Of a stretch of 64,000 bases of DNA, positions 38,004 through 55,005 are shown one piece after another. A program made the position numbers and the translations under genes. Within the stretch, counting starts at the first letter, position 1, and every line of letters begins with the position of its first letter. This stretch comes from Afipia massiliensis (GTDB taxonomy: Bacteria; Pseudomonadota; Alphaproteobacteria; Rhizobiales; Xanthobacteraceae), in assembly GCF_014203115.1 (NCBI RefSeq), contig NZ_JACHIJ010000002.1, positions 682,001 through 746,000 of the forward strand, read 5' to 3'. The notes below the pieces were generated by a model. That model made no database searches. It had not been told where the DNA came from and saw only the letters and a list, made by a program, of their open reading frames with translations.

Positions 38004-39959
38004 TCAATCGTCGTCATCATCGTCGTCGTCATCCTCGGTGGGATGATGCGACTTGTGAAGCTGGTCGTCCCATAGCTTCCGGTACATGCCGTTAGCCTTG
38101 AGCAGTTCGGCATGCGGGCCGCGCTCGATGGCCTGGCCGTTGCTGATGACGATGATTTCATCCATGTCGACTACCGACGTCAGCCGGTGGGTCGAGAAGA
38201 TCATGGTGCGGCCCTTGGCGACCTTCAACAGCGTGCGGTTGATCGCGGCTTCCGTGGTCTGGTCGAGCGCCGACGTCGCTTCATCGAGCAGCAGCACCGA
38301 CGGGTTGCGCACGATGGCACGCGCGATCGCGATGCGCTGGCGCTGGCCGCCGGACAACGTGTCGCCCCGCTCGCCGACCACCGTGTCGTACTTCTGCGGC
38401 AGCGTCATGATGTAGCGATGGATCTCGGCCTTCTTCGCCGCATCCACGACCTCGGCGTCGGTCGCGCCTTCCTTGCCGAGACGGATGTTCTCGCGGATCG
38501 ACATGTTGAACAGCATGTTTTCCTGAAACACCACAGCCATGCTGTTGCGCAGCGAGTCGCGCGTCACCTTGCGAATATCGACGCCGTCGATGGTCACCTT
38601 GCCTTCGCTCGGTTCGTAGAGACGCAGAATGAGATTGAGCAGCGTGCTCTTGCCGGACCCGCTCGGTCCCACGATGGCGATATTCTTGCCGACGCCGATC
38701 TTGAGCGAGAGACCGTCGAGCACCGCGGCGTCACTTCCTTCATACTTGAAGACGACACGGTCGAAGTTGATGTTGTCGGTGATGCGCGGCAGATCCGGCG
38801 CGCCGGGCCGGTCGGCGCCGCAGGTCGGCTCGTCAAGGAGTTCCTCCATGTGCCGAACAGAGGCGGCGGCCTGGATAGCGACCGGAATAAAGTGCATCAG
38901 ATGCGCGATGTTGTAGGAAATTTCCCAGAACGCGCTTTCGAAGGTAACGAAGGTGCCGATCGAAATCTTGCCGATGGTGGCGAGATAGGCGCCGATCGCC
39001 AGCACGATCAGATGCAGCAGCAGCACCGACACCGTGACGGTGCGCTCCACCATGGTTGAGAGAAACGTCGCGTCCGCCATCGAGCGGCGCGCCGCGTTGT
39101 TGCGGAAGGTGAACCAGCCAAACGCCTTGCGCTGCAGGCCGAAAGCCTTCACCACCATCTGCGCCGCGACATTCTCCTGCACCACGCCGAGGATCGCGGA
39201 TTCGTTGACCTTCTGCTCGTAGTTCGCCTGCACCGCCTTCGGGGTCAGGATGCGCGGACCGATCAGCGTGATCGGGAAAATCAGCAGCGCCACGGCCGCC
39301 AACTGCCAGTTCAGCCAGATCATCAGCCCGATGCCGGCTATCAGTTCGAGGAACGGCAGCATCGCGCCGTTGGCGAAGTGCTTGATCGAGGATTCGTAGC
39401 CCGCCATGTCGACGGAGAACCGCGACAGGATCTCGCCGCGCTTGGTGCGTCCGAAGAACGCGGCAGGCAGATTCTGGACATGCGAGAAAAGCCGCCCGCG
39501 AACATCGGAGATGACGGCGGCGGCCAGCCGCGCATCCCAGCGCTCGTACCAGACCGCCACAATAGAGGTGATGATGCCGGCGACGGCCAGCACGGTCAGA
39601 ATGGTGTAGAGCGCCTGGAAGTCTTCCTCGCCGAGCGCGTCGTCGATCAGGAACTTCAGGCTGAGCGGCATGATGACGTTGAACAACGTCTCGATGAAAA
39701 GACCGATCGCGACGAAGCTGAGCCAGGTCTTGTAGTTGCGCAGTTGCGGCCAGGTAAACCGCCACAGCGTTGCGAACGCGCCCGCGGCCTCGCTCGCGGT
39801 ATAGGCGACGAGATCCTCGTCGTCGTCATCGTCGTCGATGTCGTCCGGGTCCGGCGGTGCCGGAATATCGGCCGCTGCGGCAAGGCGCGCAGCTTCATCA
39901 TCGAGCGGCTTGCCCGACTCTGGCTTGTCGGTATCCGGGGTGGGCGGCTTGGTCGACAT
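38004..39959 (-). CDS. ABC exporter (fused membrane and ATPase domains) with poly-aspartate N- and C-termini
   Basis: 651 residues. Residues 1-50 are acidic and Pro/Asp-rich (DPDDIDDDDDDED at 38-50). A six-helix type-I exporter domain covers about 75-350. The ATPase domain has Walker A GPSGSGKST near 430, the Q-loop VVFQENMLFN, signature LSGGQRQRIAIARAIV, Walker B LLLDEATSALD and the H-loop STHRLTSV. The protein ends HHPT-E-(D)9. Full-length half-transporters like this export lipids, glucans, peptides or drugs as homodimers; the substrate here is not evident. It is expressed alone or after the oxidase-methyltransferase gene, from which the repeat at 40029-40192 separates it. Confidence 0.9.
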   Translation of the reverse strand: MSTKPPTPDTDKPESGKPLDDEAARLAAAADIPAPPDPDDIDDDDDDEDLVAYTASEAAGAFATLWRFTWPQLRNYKTWLSFVAIGLFIETLFNVIMPLSLKFLIDDALGEEDFQALYTILTVLAVAGIITSIVAVWYERWDARLAAAVISDVRGRLFSHVQNLPAAFFGRTKRGEILSRFSVDMAGYESSIKHFANGAMLPFLELIAGIGLMIWLNWQLAAVALLIFPITLIGPRILTPKAVQANYEQKVNESAILGVVQENVAAQMVVKAFGLQRKAFGWFTFRNNAARRSMADATFLSTMVERTVTVSVLLLHLIVLAIGAYLATIGKISIGTFVTFESAFWEISYNIAHLMHFIPVAIQAAASVRHMEELLDEPTCGADRPGAPDLPRITDNINFDRVVFKYEGSDAAVLDGLSLKIGVGKNIAIVGPSGSGKSTLLNLILRLYEPSEGKVTIDGVDIRKVTRDSLRNSMAVVFQENMLFNMSIRENIRLGKEGATDAEVVDAAKKAEIHRYIMTLPQKYDTVVGERGDTLSGGQRQRIAIARAIVRNPSVLLLDEATSALDQTTEAAINRTLLKVAKGRTMIFSTHRLTSVVDMDEIIVISNGQAIERGPHAELLKANGMYRKLWDDQLHKSHHPTEDDDDDDDDD

Positions 39960-40028
39960 CTAAAACCGTCGCTGCACGGCCAAACGGCCGCAATCACTTG
40001 TCGCAGCGGCCGGATGGCCGGTGCGTCC

Positions 40029-40192
40029 CTAGTGTCCTGAATCCGAAGTTCGCTTCACTTTGCAGCATCTTCCATAGCGAACTTCGGATTCAAAAGGACA
40101 CTAGAAATTATAATTCTAGTGTGGTTTTGGTTCGCAAGTCCGCAAATGGAGGTGCTGTAGAGATGATGAGGACTTGCGAACCACCACACTAG
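40029..40192. repeat. double-palindrome intergenic element, copy B
   Basis: Hairpin 1 spans 40029-40104: CTAGTGTCC with GGACACTAG, then a 17-base arm (40038-40054) with 40076-40092. Hairpin 2 spans 40116-40192: CTAGTGTGG with CCACACTAG, then 40129-40144 with 40167-40182 (one mismatch). The element is the same as that at 8786-8952 in layout, length and arms. It lies between the ABC exporter start and the oxidase-methyltransferase stop, whose last base pair is four bases away, and probably also ends that gene's transcript. Confidence 0.95.
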
Positions 40193-40195
40193 CGA

Positions 40196-42250
40196 TTAGT
40201 CGTCGTCCGCAATCTTGTCAAAGAACGAATAGCGCAGGCTGTCCGCGTCGGCGTACCAGTCGCCCGGCCCCTTGTTGGCTGCGAGCGTCGCATCCCATAC
40301 CGCGTCTGTAGTGTCACACCGATGCATGGACAGGTCGAAACCGTTGCCAAAGAACAGCTCGGACCATTCCCACCAGGTACCCAGTTTCTTGACACCGCGT
40401 AGCAGATCGTAACGATCGATCAGCGCGGGCACCATGTCGCTGGTGACCGATCCGAACACGAAACCAGTCTTCACCACGCGGTTGAGCTCGCGCACGGCGC
40501 GCTTCACCTGTTTGTCAGATACATGACACAGGCTGGTTTCGAACACGAAGTCAAACTCGCCCGCCTTGAACGGCAGTTTCGTGAGCGAGCCAAGCTTGTT
40601 GTACTTGCGCAGCGCCTTCGGCGTCTTGCCGTGAATGTAGCGGTTGTTCTCGACGCCCCAGGCATCGATGCCGCGTTCGCGCAGCGCGCCGACCAGTTCG
40701 CCGCTCGCCGACCCCGCAACCAGCAGCTTGTAGCCCTTGGCACGATTCCAGACGATCTTGATCAGGTTGGTGAGATAGTCCGGATCAGTGAACTTGCTCC
40801 AGACCTCGCCGTAGGGACCCTGGTTTCGATAGTTGTCGAAATAGGCGCGGTCGATCTTGTCGGACGGCACGTTGCCGCCCTCGCCGCGCTCGTAGCGCAG
40901 CTTGATCATCTGCGTCAGGATGATGTCGGTGGCGGCGTCCGAGGAATCCAGCAGGCCGTTCAGCGTCGAATCGAACAGATAGTCGCCGACGACGACCAGA
41001 CCCGGATGCTCGTGCGGCTCGGGGTGATGATTGGTCATCACATCGCGCGCAGGCAACCCGCCCGGAATGCTGTTCACCGACGACAGCCAGCGATGGGTCT
41101 TGCCCTCCAGGAAATGCGCGCGCGCATTGCCGAACGACTTCGGCAGCGACTTGATCGCCGCGTCGATCAGTTCCTTGTCGCTGAGATTGGCGAAGGCCAG
41201 CGCATCGGAGCCCGGGATCAGCCAGTTCAGCACGCCGTGGCGGCCGACATCGTGCCGCGCGCCTTCGACATAGACGCAGCAGCCGCCGAACGCCTCGGAC
41301 ATCCACCACGCGCCGGGCACCTTGTCGCCCCAGAACGGTTCGTCGAACAGGATCGAGACCCGCAGATAGTGCGCGGGACGATCGAAATAGGCGATGTGCT
41401 TCACCATCGAATGGCGCAGCAGCTCGCCGTCCCAGCGCATGGTGGTGAGCCACGAATGCGGCAGGCACATCACCACGAGATCGTGCTCCTTGGTGATCGG
41501 CCCCTTGCCGTTCATCATGTTGATGGCATAGCGCCCGGAGTCTGCCTTGCCGACTTTCAGCACGCGGTGGTTCAACTGGATGTCAGCCTCGATCTCGCTC
41601 TGCAGGCTGTGGATCAACTGCTCGTTGCCGTTCTGGATCGAGTAGAGGCCGATGTAGCCCTCCACATCCATCACAAAGTTCTTCAGCGCATTGAGGCCGT
41701 TGGTGTTGTGTGGTTCGGTGGCGATGTCAGAGCGCGCCATGACCTTCAGGAAGCGTTTGGCGACCGGATCGGCCACCTCGCGATCCAGCAGTTCTTCGGC
41801 GCTGATGTACGCCCAGGGATGCTCGTTGTCGTGCGCGCCGACGCCTTCATAGTATTCGATCGGCGACACCATGCCGGCGCAGAGCTTGCGGAAATCCTCG
41901 ATGGCTTTCGCGGTCTGCGCTCCGTACTTGCGGCGCATGCCCGGCACGTCGTCCAGCAGTTCGCCGTCGATCTGCACCTGCTCGGCGTCCATCGGGATGG
42001 TCTGCAATCCGAAATGCTGAACCAGCTCACGCAGTGGGTCCGGCCCCGTCATGGAGTAGTCGTAGATTTCGGCGACGCCCGCTTCGTACATGGCAGGCGC
42101 GGTGTCGAATTTTTTCGTCAGGACTTTGCCGCCGACCCGATCGGAGGCCTCGTAGATGGTGATACGGCAGAGCGCCCCAAGCTTCTTCTTGAGGTACCAC
42201 GCACTCATCAGCCCGCCTGGGCCACCGCCGACTATCGCCAGATCGAGCAT
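40196..42250 (-). CDS. flavin amine oxidase-like protein fused to a SAM-dependent methyltransferase domain
   Basis: 684 residues from ATG 42250 (AGGA nine bases upstream; MLDLAIVGGGPGGLMSAWYL). The N-terminal ~450 residues are a FAD-dependent amine oxidase/protoporphyrinogen oxidase-like domain: dinucleotide motif GGGPGG (8-13), ASDRVGGKVLTK, and the C-terminal FAD motif HPGLVVVGDYLFDSTLNGLLDSSDAATDIIL. Residues ~505-684 look like a class I methyltransferase: YKLLVAGSASGELVGALRERGIDAWGVENN, LPFKAGEFDFVFETSLCHVSD, LNRVVKTGFVFGSV. The motif I loop (A-G-S-A-S-G) departs from the usual G-x-G-x-G. The frame is open to 42343. Function unknown; it may oxidise and then methylate one substrate. Confidence 0.82.
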   Translation of the reverse strand: MLDLAIVGGGPGGLMSAWYLKKKLGALCRITIYEASDRVGGKVLTKKFDTAPAMYEAGVAEIYDYSMTGPDPLRELVQHFGLQTIPMDAEQVQIDGELLDDVPGMRRKYGAQTAKAIEDFRKLCAGMVSPIEYYEGVGAHDNEHPWAYISAEELLDREVADPVAKRFLKVMARSDIATEPHNTNGLNALKNFVMDVEGYIGLYSIQNGNEQLIHSLQSEIEADIQLNHRVLKVGKADSGRYAINMMNGKGPITKEHDLVVMCLPHSWLTTMRWDGELLRHSMVKHIAYFDRPAHYLRVSILFDEPFWGDKVPGAWWMSEAFGGCCVYVEGARHDVGRHGVLNWLIPGSDALAFANLSDKELIDAAIKSLPKSFGNARAHFLEGKTHRWLSSVNSIPGGLPARDVMTNHHPEPHEHPGLVVVGDYLFDSTLNGLLDSSDAATDIILTQMIKLRYERGEGGNVPSDKIDRAYFDNYRNQGPYGEVWSKFTDPDYLTNLIKIVWNRAKGYKLLVAGSASGELVGALRERGIDAWGVENNRYIHGKTPKALRKYNKLGSLTKLPFKAGEFDFVFETSLCHVSDKQVKRAVRELNRVVKTGFVFGSVTSDMVPALIDRYDLLRGVKKLGTWWEWSELFFGNGFDLSMHRCDTTDAVWDATLAANKGPGDWYADADSLRYSFFDKIADDD

Positions 42251-42798
42251 GCTGTCCTTCGCCCCTCGCCGGCGTTCCTGAAATACCGCCGGTCTAACTC
42301 TGCCTAAACAAATGCGTTTTTCATCTGAAGGGAAGATGAACAAACCACGATCCGAAGCGAAAAAGGCTGAATGTGCGGAAATCTGGGGTATTTCCCGACG
42401 ATTTTGGCCGGATTCGCCGGATCAGAAGCCATGGGCTTGGGCGGATTAGCCATGTCGGTTCCGCGGAGCGGAATACTCCGGCAAAGAAAATGGGCCGGCA
42501 AGAGCCGACCCATGGAAGATGAAACTCACTATCCGGAGCCACGAACACCAAAATAATCACCGCGAGGCGATCATGTCCTATGGCTTCAAATTATCGCGCC
42601 CTTTGTATGCCCTGCCCCAAATCGTGTGCACGTCTTGGTTGGTCACAGAATGGCCACAGACTAAGACGGTGACGGTATGTTTCATCCCCCAAATGGGTGA
42701 AAGCTGTCCGACGTACCCGCCAAAAGAGCGAGTTGTTCTGCCAACTTGGGCTTATTCGACACGAGACTTCAGTCACCAAGCCTCTCGTTGATGAGCCT
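42251..42798. other. 548-base intergenic region between the oxidase-methyltransferase and LuxR-type genes
   Basis: No gene is supported; short frames such as 42304-42513 lack ribosome-binding sites and family resemblance. Small inverted repeats are present: TTCCGC/GCGGAA at about 42459-42473 and GGGCCGGC with GCCGACCC at about 42491-42510 (one mismatch). The base composition is less GC-rich than the flanking genes. It carries the promoter of the oxidase gene and the 3' end of the LuxR-type transcript. Confidence 0.5.
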
Positions 42799-43923
42799 CT
42801 ACTTGATAACGAGTCTCGCCATCATGGCGGCGAGCTCGCTCTGGCGCGACACGCCGACCTTGGAAAACACCCGTTTCAAAACCGAGCGCGCGGTTTCTTC
42901 GGCGATGCCGAGCCGCTCCGCAGCATCCTTCGGCGACAGGCCGGAGCCGACCAGCGCGGCAATGCGGGCTTCCCCCAGCGTCACACCGAGAACATCGCGG
43001 ATCAGCGTCGGATCAGGAACGCCGTCCGCCGTCGGGTTCATCAGAAGCACGATCGCCCGCGCCCGTGTCAGAAAACCATTGCCCACATTCTTCGCCGGGA
43101 TCGGCAGCACATACAGCGCCAGCGGCCGGCTGGCGTTCTGCCGATGGACCAGGATCGGTTTGGTTTCCTGCGACAGCATAATCCTGTTGCCATCGAGAGC
43201 ATTCCGGATCGCGGCCACCGCCTCTCCGCTCGCTGCCGGATTCGCCAGCACCAGACGATCGTTCACGATGTTCAATCCGTCGCCGAGCAGCGCCTGAGAG
43301 GCCGCGTTGGACGACACCACGCGGCCCATCGAATCCAGCGCAAACACGCCGATTCCAATCCGGGCCATCGCCGTACCCATACCGGCATTAACGGCTTGTG
43401 AGTCCATCAAGTGAATGCTCAGTCGCAGCGACGTTTCTACATGCGGAGCAAGCCGCTCCAGCATGTTCAACTCTTCTTCCGAGTATTCCGGGCGGCCGAT
43501 CGCGCGCTGCACGCTCAACGCAACTTCAATATGAGGGTCCGGAGAGACCGTCGCGGCGGCAAAGTAGCGCAAGCCGTGTCGCCGCAGAAAATCATTGTAG
43601 AAAGGATCGTTTTCGACGTCCTCGGGAGACACAACGTCGCGGTCGGTAATGACGTCGCGTTTGAAGAAGTAACCCCGTTCGCGCGCGCGGATCGCGCGAA
43701 GATCGCGATCGCTCCAGCCTGCGGCGTAGTCCGCGCTCACCTCCCTGAGCGATGGCGATTCAATGACGCCGAAGCTGCCGTCGTCCCTTCCGTAAATAAG
43801 GATCGCCCCGACATCGTCGAAGCATCTCGTGACGACCTCGAGAGTTGACGGCCAACGCGATGGCTCGGCTGCCGCCGCGTAGATTGCTTCAATCGCCGCA
43901 ATGAGACGGTCTTGCTGCTGCAA
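42799..43923 (-). CDS. LuxR-type helix-turn-helix transcriptional regulator
   Basis: 374 residues from a TTG at 43923 with GAGGA seven bases upstream; no ATG lies near. The C-terminus (about 305-370) is a LuxR HTH: GVTLGEARIAALVGSGLSPKDAAERLGIAEETARSVLKRVFSKVGVSRQSELAAMMARLV. The middle (about 180-280) resembles a PAS fold (GIGVFALDSMGRVVSSNAASQALLGDGLNIVNDRLVL), and the first part is helical. It lacks an autoinducer-binding signature, so it is not a quorum-sensing LuxR. It stands upstream of rpoC's terminator and may control the neighbouring accessory genes. Confidence 0.87.
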   Translation of the reverse strand: MQQQDRLIAAIEAIYAAAAEPSRWPSTLEVVTRCFDDVGAILIYGRDDGSFGVIESPSLREVSADYAAGWSDRDLRAIRARERGYFFKRDVITDRDVVSPEDVENDPFYNDFLRRHGLRYFAAATVSPDPHIEVALSVQRAIGRPEYSEEELNMLERLAPHVETSLRLSIHLMDSQAVNAGMGTAMARIGIGVFALDSMGRVVSSNAASQALLGDGLNIVNDRLVLANPAASGEAVAAIRNALDGNRIMLSQETKPILVHRQNASRPLALYVLPIPAKNVGNGFLTRARAIVLLMNPTADGVPDPTLIRDVLGVTLGEARIAALVGSGLSPKDAAERLGIAEETARSVLKRVFSKVGVSRQSELAAMMARLVIK

Positions 43924-44046
43924 ATGGGTCCTCGATGTCGCGAAACGTCAAAACTGAAATCTTCAAGTATCTGGTGGAACCGGCGAAAAGCCGGAAGACA
44001 GTCACAGTACGTTAGACACTCGGCGCGCTGAAATAGTTCCTCATCA

Positions 44047-44075
44047 TAAACAAAAAGGCCGCCCTGGGGCGGCCT
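44047..44075 (-). terminator. intrinsic terminator after rpoC
   Basis: Eight-base-pair stem AGGCCGCC (44056-44063) with GGCGGCCT (44068-44075), loop CTGG. On the minus strand it is followed by TTTTTG. It lies about 33 bases past the rpoC stop and ends the rplJL-rpoBC unit. On the plus strand it is followed by TTTCTT, so it may work both ways. Confidence 0.88.
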
Positions 44076-44108
44076 TTCTTCACGGCTGACACGCCAACTG
44101 GCATGAAA

Positions 44109-48308
<4,200 letters not shown>

Positions 48309-48398
48309 CGTATTCTCCTCGCGTGCCGATCGTCACCGGCAGCAAATTCGAAAATCGTCTGTCGTCTCGCGCCCCGCTCAACGTCCGAGCAAGGCGAG

Positions 48399-48421
48399 AT
48401 GCCCGGCATGAAGCCGGGCAT
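48399..48421. repeat. short palindromic hairpin between rpoB and rpoC
   Basis: Stem ATGCCCGGC (48399-48407) with GCCGGGCAT (48413-48421), five-base loop. It is the minimal form of the GCCCGG-type repeats seen at 20785-20872 and 30451-30525. There is no T-run, so readthrough into rpoC is expected. Confidence 0.85.
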
Positions 48422-48433
48422 GAAGTATTCTTG

Positions 48434-52561
<4,128 letters not shown>

Positions 52562-52967
52562 CGTGGCCTCTCATTTCGCCGCCCTTGATTGGCGGCATCT
52601 TCCGGAGTGCGATGGGCACCGCCCCCGGGGTAAATTTCAAATTGCCCAAACGACCTGCCTGGGCTTCGCGGCATCCGAGCTTCTGGCTCCGGGCTTTCCC
52701 GATCCGAATCTCAAGACGCAAAATGACGCGCGGGGCGCTGGTGGCGCCCTGCCCGTCAAACAAATCCTACGGCTTATTAAAGCCCGAAATCTCTCGTCTC
52801 CCGACGTCCCGCCTTGAACTCGTTCCGGGTTTCAAAGGGCGATCCGTCCTTTCGTGCCTCCGCCTATGTAGGCGGCAATCGCGGCGATTCGAGGGGGTCA
52901 AATCATCGAACCGTCACACATTAAAGTGTCCGGCCGGCCCCGAAGGACCGGCCGGGAACATATCGAC
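52562..52967. other. rplL-rpoB intergenic region
   Basis: 406 bases without a gene, as in many bacteria where most transcripts stop between rplL and rpoB and a fraction reads through. It holds several GC-rich hairpins, among them GGCCGG/CCGGCC at 52932-52953 just past rplL, GGGCGC/GCGCCC near 52735-52752 and CCGCC/GGCGG near 52860-52875. No clear promoter boxes were identified, so a separate rpoB promoter is possible but unproven. Confidence 0.55.
52931..52954 (-). terminator. weak terminator/attenuator hairpin after rplL
   Basis: Stem GGCCGG (52932-52937) with CCGGCC (52948-52953), extended by CC/GG across one mismatch, loop of four. On the minus strand it is followed by GACACTTTAATG, a poor T-run, which fits partial termination between rplL and rpoB. 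Confidence 0.6.
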
Positions 52968-53345
<378 letters not shown>

Positions 53346-53396
53346 TTTGTCTTTCCTTAGCGTATCAGTTCGAACCAGTTGAGATGGAGAATGGCA

Positions 53397-53915
53397 TCAC
53401 GCCGCTTCACTCTTGGAGGCATAGGCCTGAACCACACGGGCCAGCTTCGCAGCAGGCGCGGTGGAGAGCTGAGCGATCTTGGTCGCAGGCGCCACAAGGA
53501 GGCCAACGATCTTCGCGCGCAGTTCATCAAGCGACGGCAGCGAGGCAAGAGCCTTCACAGCGTCGGGATTCAGGACAGTGGTTCCCATCGCGCCGCCAAG
53601 GATGACGAACTTTTCGTTCGCCTTGGCGAATTCGACGGCAACTTTCGGTGCTGCAACCGGATCGTTTGAAGTCGCGATCACGGTCGGCCCCTTCAACAGG
53701 GAGCCGATGGAAACAACATCCGTGCCTTCCAGAGCAATTTTGGCGAGACGGTTCTTCGAGACCTTTACCGAGGCGCCAGCCTGCTTCATCTGCGTCCGCA
53801 GAGTCTGCATCTGGGCAACGGTCAGGCCGGAATAATGAGCAACGACCGCAACGCCCGTGGCCTTGAAGACCCCGTTCAGCGTTTCGACCGCCTCTTTTTT
53901 TGCCGCTCGTTCCAC
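53397..53915 (-). CDS. rplJ: 50S ribosomal protein L10 (GTG start)
   Basis: 172 residues from the GTG at 53915 ([37 protein letters not shown]), matching the usual L10 length, with GGAAAGAG upstream. The frame stays open to 53999, but residues there (including [10 protein letters not shown]) are leader sequence, not L10. L10 anchors L7/L12 dimers to the stalk base and in enterobacteria represses its own mRNA by binding the leader. Confidence 0.95.
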   Translation of the reverse strand: MERAAKKEAVETLNGVFKATGVAVVAHYSGLTVAQMQTLRTQMKQAGASVKVSKNRLAKIALEGTDVVSIGSLLKGPTVIATSNDPVAAPKVAVEFAKANEKFVILGGAMGTTVLNPDAVKALASLPSLDELRAKIVGLLVAPATKIAQLSTAPAAKLARVVQAYASKSEAA

Positions 53916-54492
53916 AGCAAGCTCTTTCCGGTTGGCGGTCCGCTTGAGACAGAACCGCCGGGTTGCACCGATCGTCCTGCCCGCTAAGCCTCGAGACATT
54001 CATCTCTCAACACGTCGGGCACGACGACATTTTCGGAAGCCTGCCCTCTCGCCCTGGCTTGCCTTGCGGCTCGCCTGAACGAGGTGTCGAGGTTCGAACC
54101 AAATCCGCAGCCACCGCCGAATCGGGGGTGGGTCACGAAATCCGGTTTTCACCCGTCTGTGCAGGAGATTAAGCGAAGCCGCTTCCACAAGGGATTCGGC
54201 CAGGCACCTGCAGTCTTGGACAGGATGGAGCTTTCTCCGGCTTTTGACACCTGAGACAGCCCCGGCTCATTTTCGTCAGTCAAAACAAAAGCTTTCCGTT
54301 CCTGTGAGCAATCCATGCGGAATGATCGACGAGGAATGGACTCCTATTGGTTTGATTTTCGGAAAACGAGCACGGACGCGCCAGCGACAGCCAGCACGCC
54401 CGGAAAGGAATGTTTAACGGGTCAAGTTCGCCTTGCCAAGGGGATTCTGAGTTCCCAAAGCATTTTCCGGGCCAGAAGACGATAATGCTTGG
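53916..54492. other. rplJ leader and promoter region
   Basis: 577 bases separate the rplJ start from the end of the upstream lipoprotein gene. The L10 leader, where L10-L12 binds in other bacteria, must be in the proximal part. No clear gene is present; a frame at 54000-54188 has no resemblance to known proteins. I did not find an unambiguous promoter, although rplA is followed by a strong terminator so a promoter must lie upstream of rplJ, here or within the preceding genes. Confidence 0.55.
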
Positions 54493-54942
54493 CTACCGTC
54501 TGACAACGGTACTTAGAACATAGATTGTTTGTGGCATAAATGCGGCAATACCGTGCACTTCCTGGAACACAAGGCGCCCGCTCTCAACGAGATAGGAGCA
54601 GCCCGCATGCCCTTTGTTTTCTTGGCCGAAAAGGCCCTTGTTGGTCGTGCGCGCGACGAGGGCCACCAGATTTTTTTGGGGGACGGCTTCAAGGGTTGGC
54701 TTCGAACTGGCGACCCTTGCTGCCGCATATCCATTTAACGCAAACGGCCCGGCGATCGTCAGATGGGGAAAAGCCTTTACAACCTTCTCAGAACAATCGG
54801 CAACTATAGCAGGAGTAACAAGGCCTTGAGCAGCATCGGCGGTTTCATATCTCGCTTTTAGCCACGGCGTCATACAACCGGAAAGCAGAATACAAAAGCC
54901 AAGCGCAAACACGCGCCGCAGCGCACTTCCAAGAATCCGCAC
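54493..54942 (-). CDS. small putative lipoprotein of unknown function
   Basis: 149 residues from a GTG at 54942, which has GGGGAG ten bases upstream. The N-terminus RILGSALRRVFALGFCILLSGCMTPW ends in a lipobox (L-S-G-C), so the mature protein begins at the cysteine and is anchored by lipid. The rest has AIVADCSEKVVKAFPHLTIAGPFALNGYAAARVASSKPTLEAVPQKNLVALVARTTNKGLFGQENKGHAGCSYLVESG. No family is recognised. The gene is visibly less GC-rich than its neighbours. It stands between rplJ and the cytochrome gene in the same direction. Confidence 0.7.
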   Translation of the reverse strand: MRILGSALRRVFALGFCILLSGCMTPWLKARYETADAAQGLVTPAIVADCSEKVVKAFPHLTIAGPFALNGYAAARVASSKPTLEAVPQKNLVALVARTTNKGLFGQENKGHAGCSYLVESGRLVFQEVHGIAAFMPQTIYVLSTVVRR

Positions 54943-55005
54943 TTTGTTGATCTCCCCAGACCGAGGGAGACAATCCCGCAACTTAGGGGCGAGCACAAGA
55001 GAGGC

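Noticed and set aside
42304-42513. 69-codon minus-strand frame upstream of the oxidase-methyltransferase gene
   Set aside because: No ribosome-binding site, no homology signal; probably 5' untranslated region.
53916-53999. 28-codon N-terminal extension of L10
   Set aside because: Not present in the L10 family; the GTG at 53915 has its own ribosome-binding site and gives the normal length.
54000-54188. 62-codon minus-strand frame upstream of rplJ
   Set aside because: Arg-rich, no family resemblance; within the leader region.
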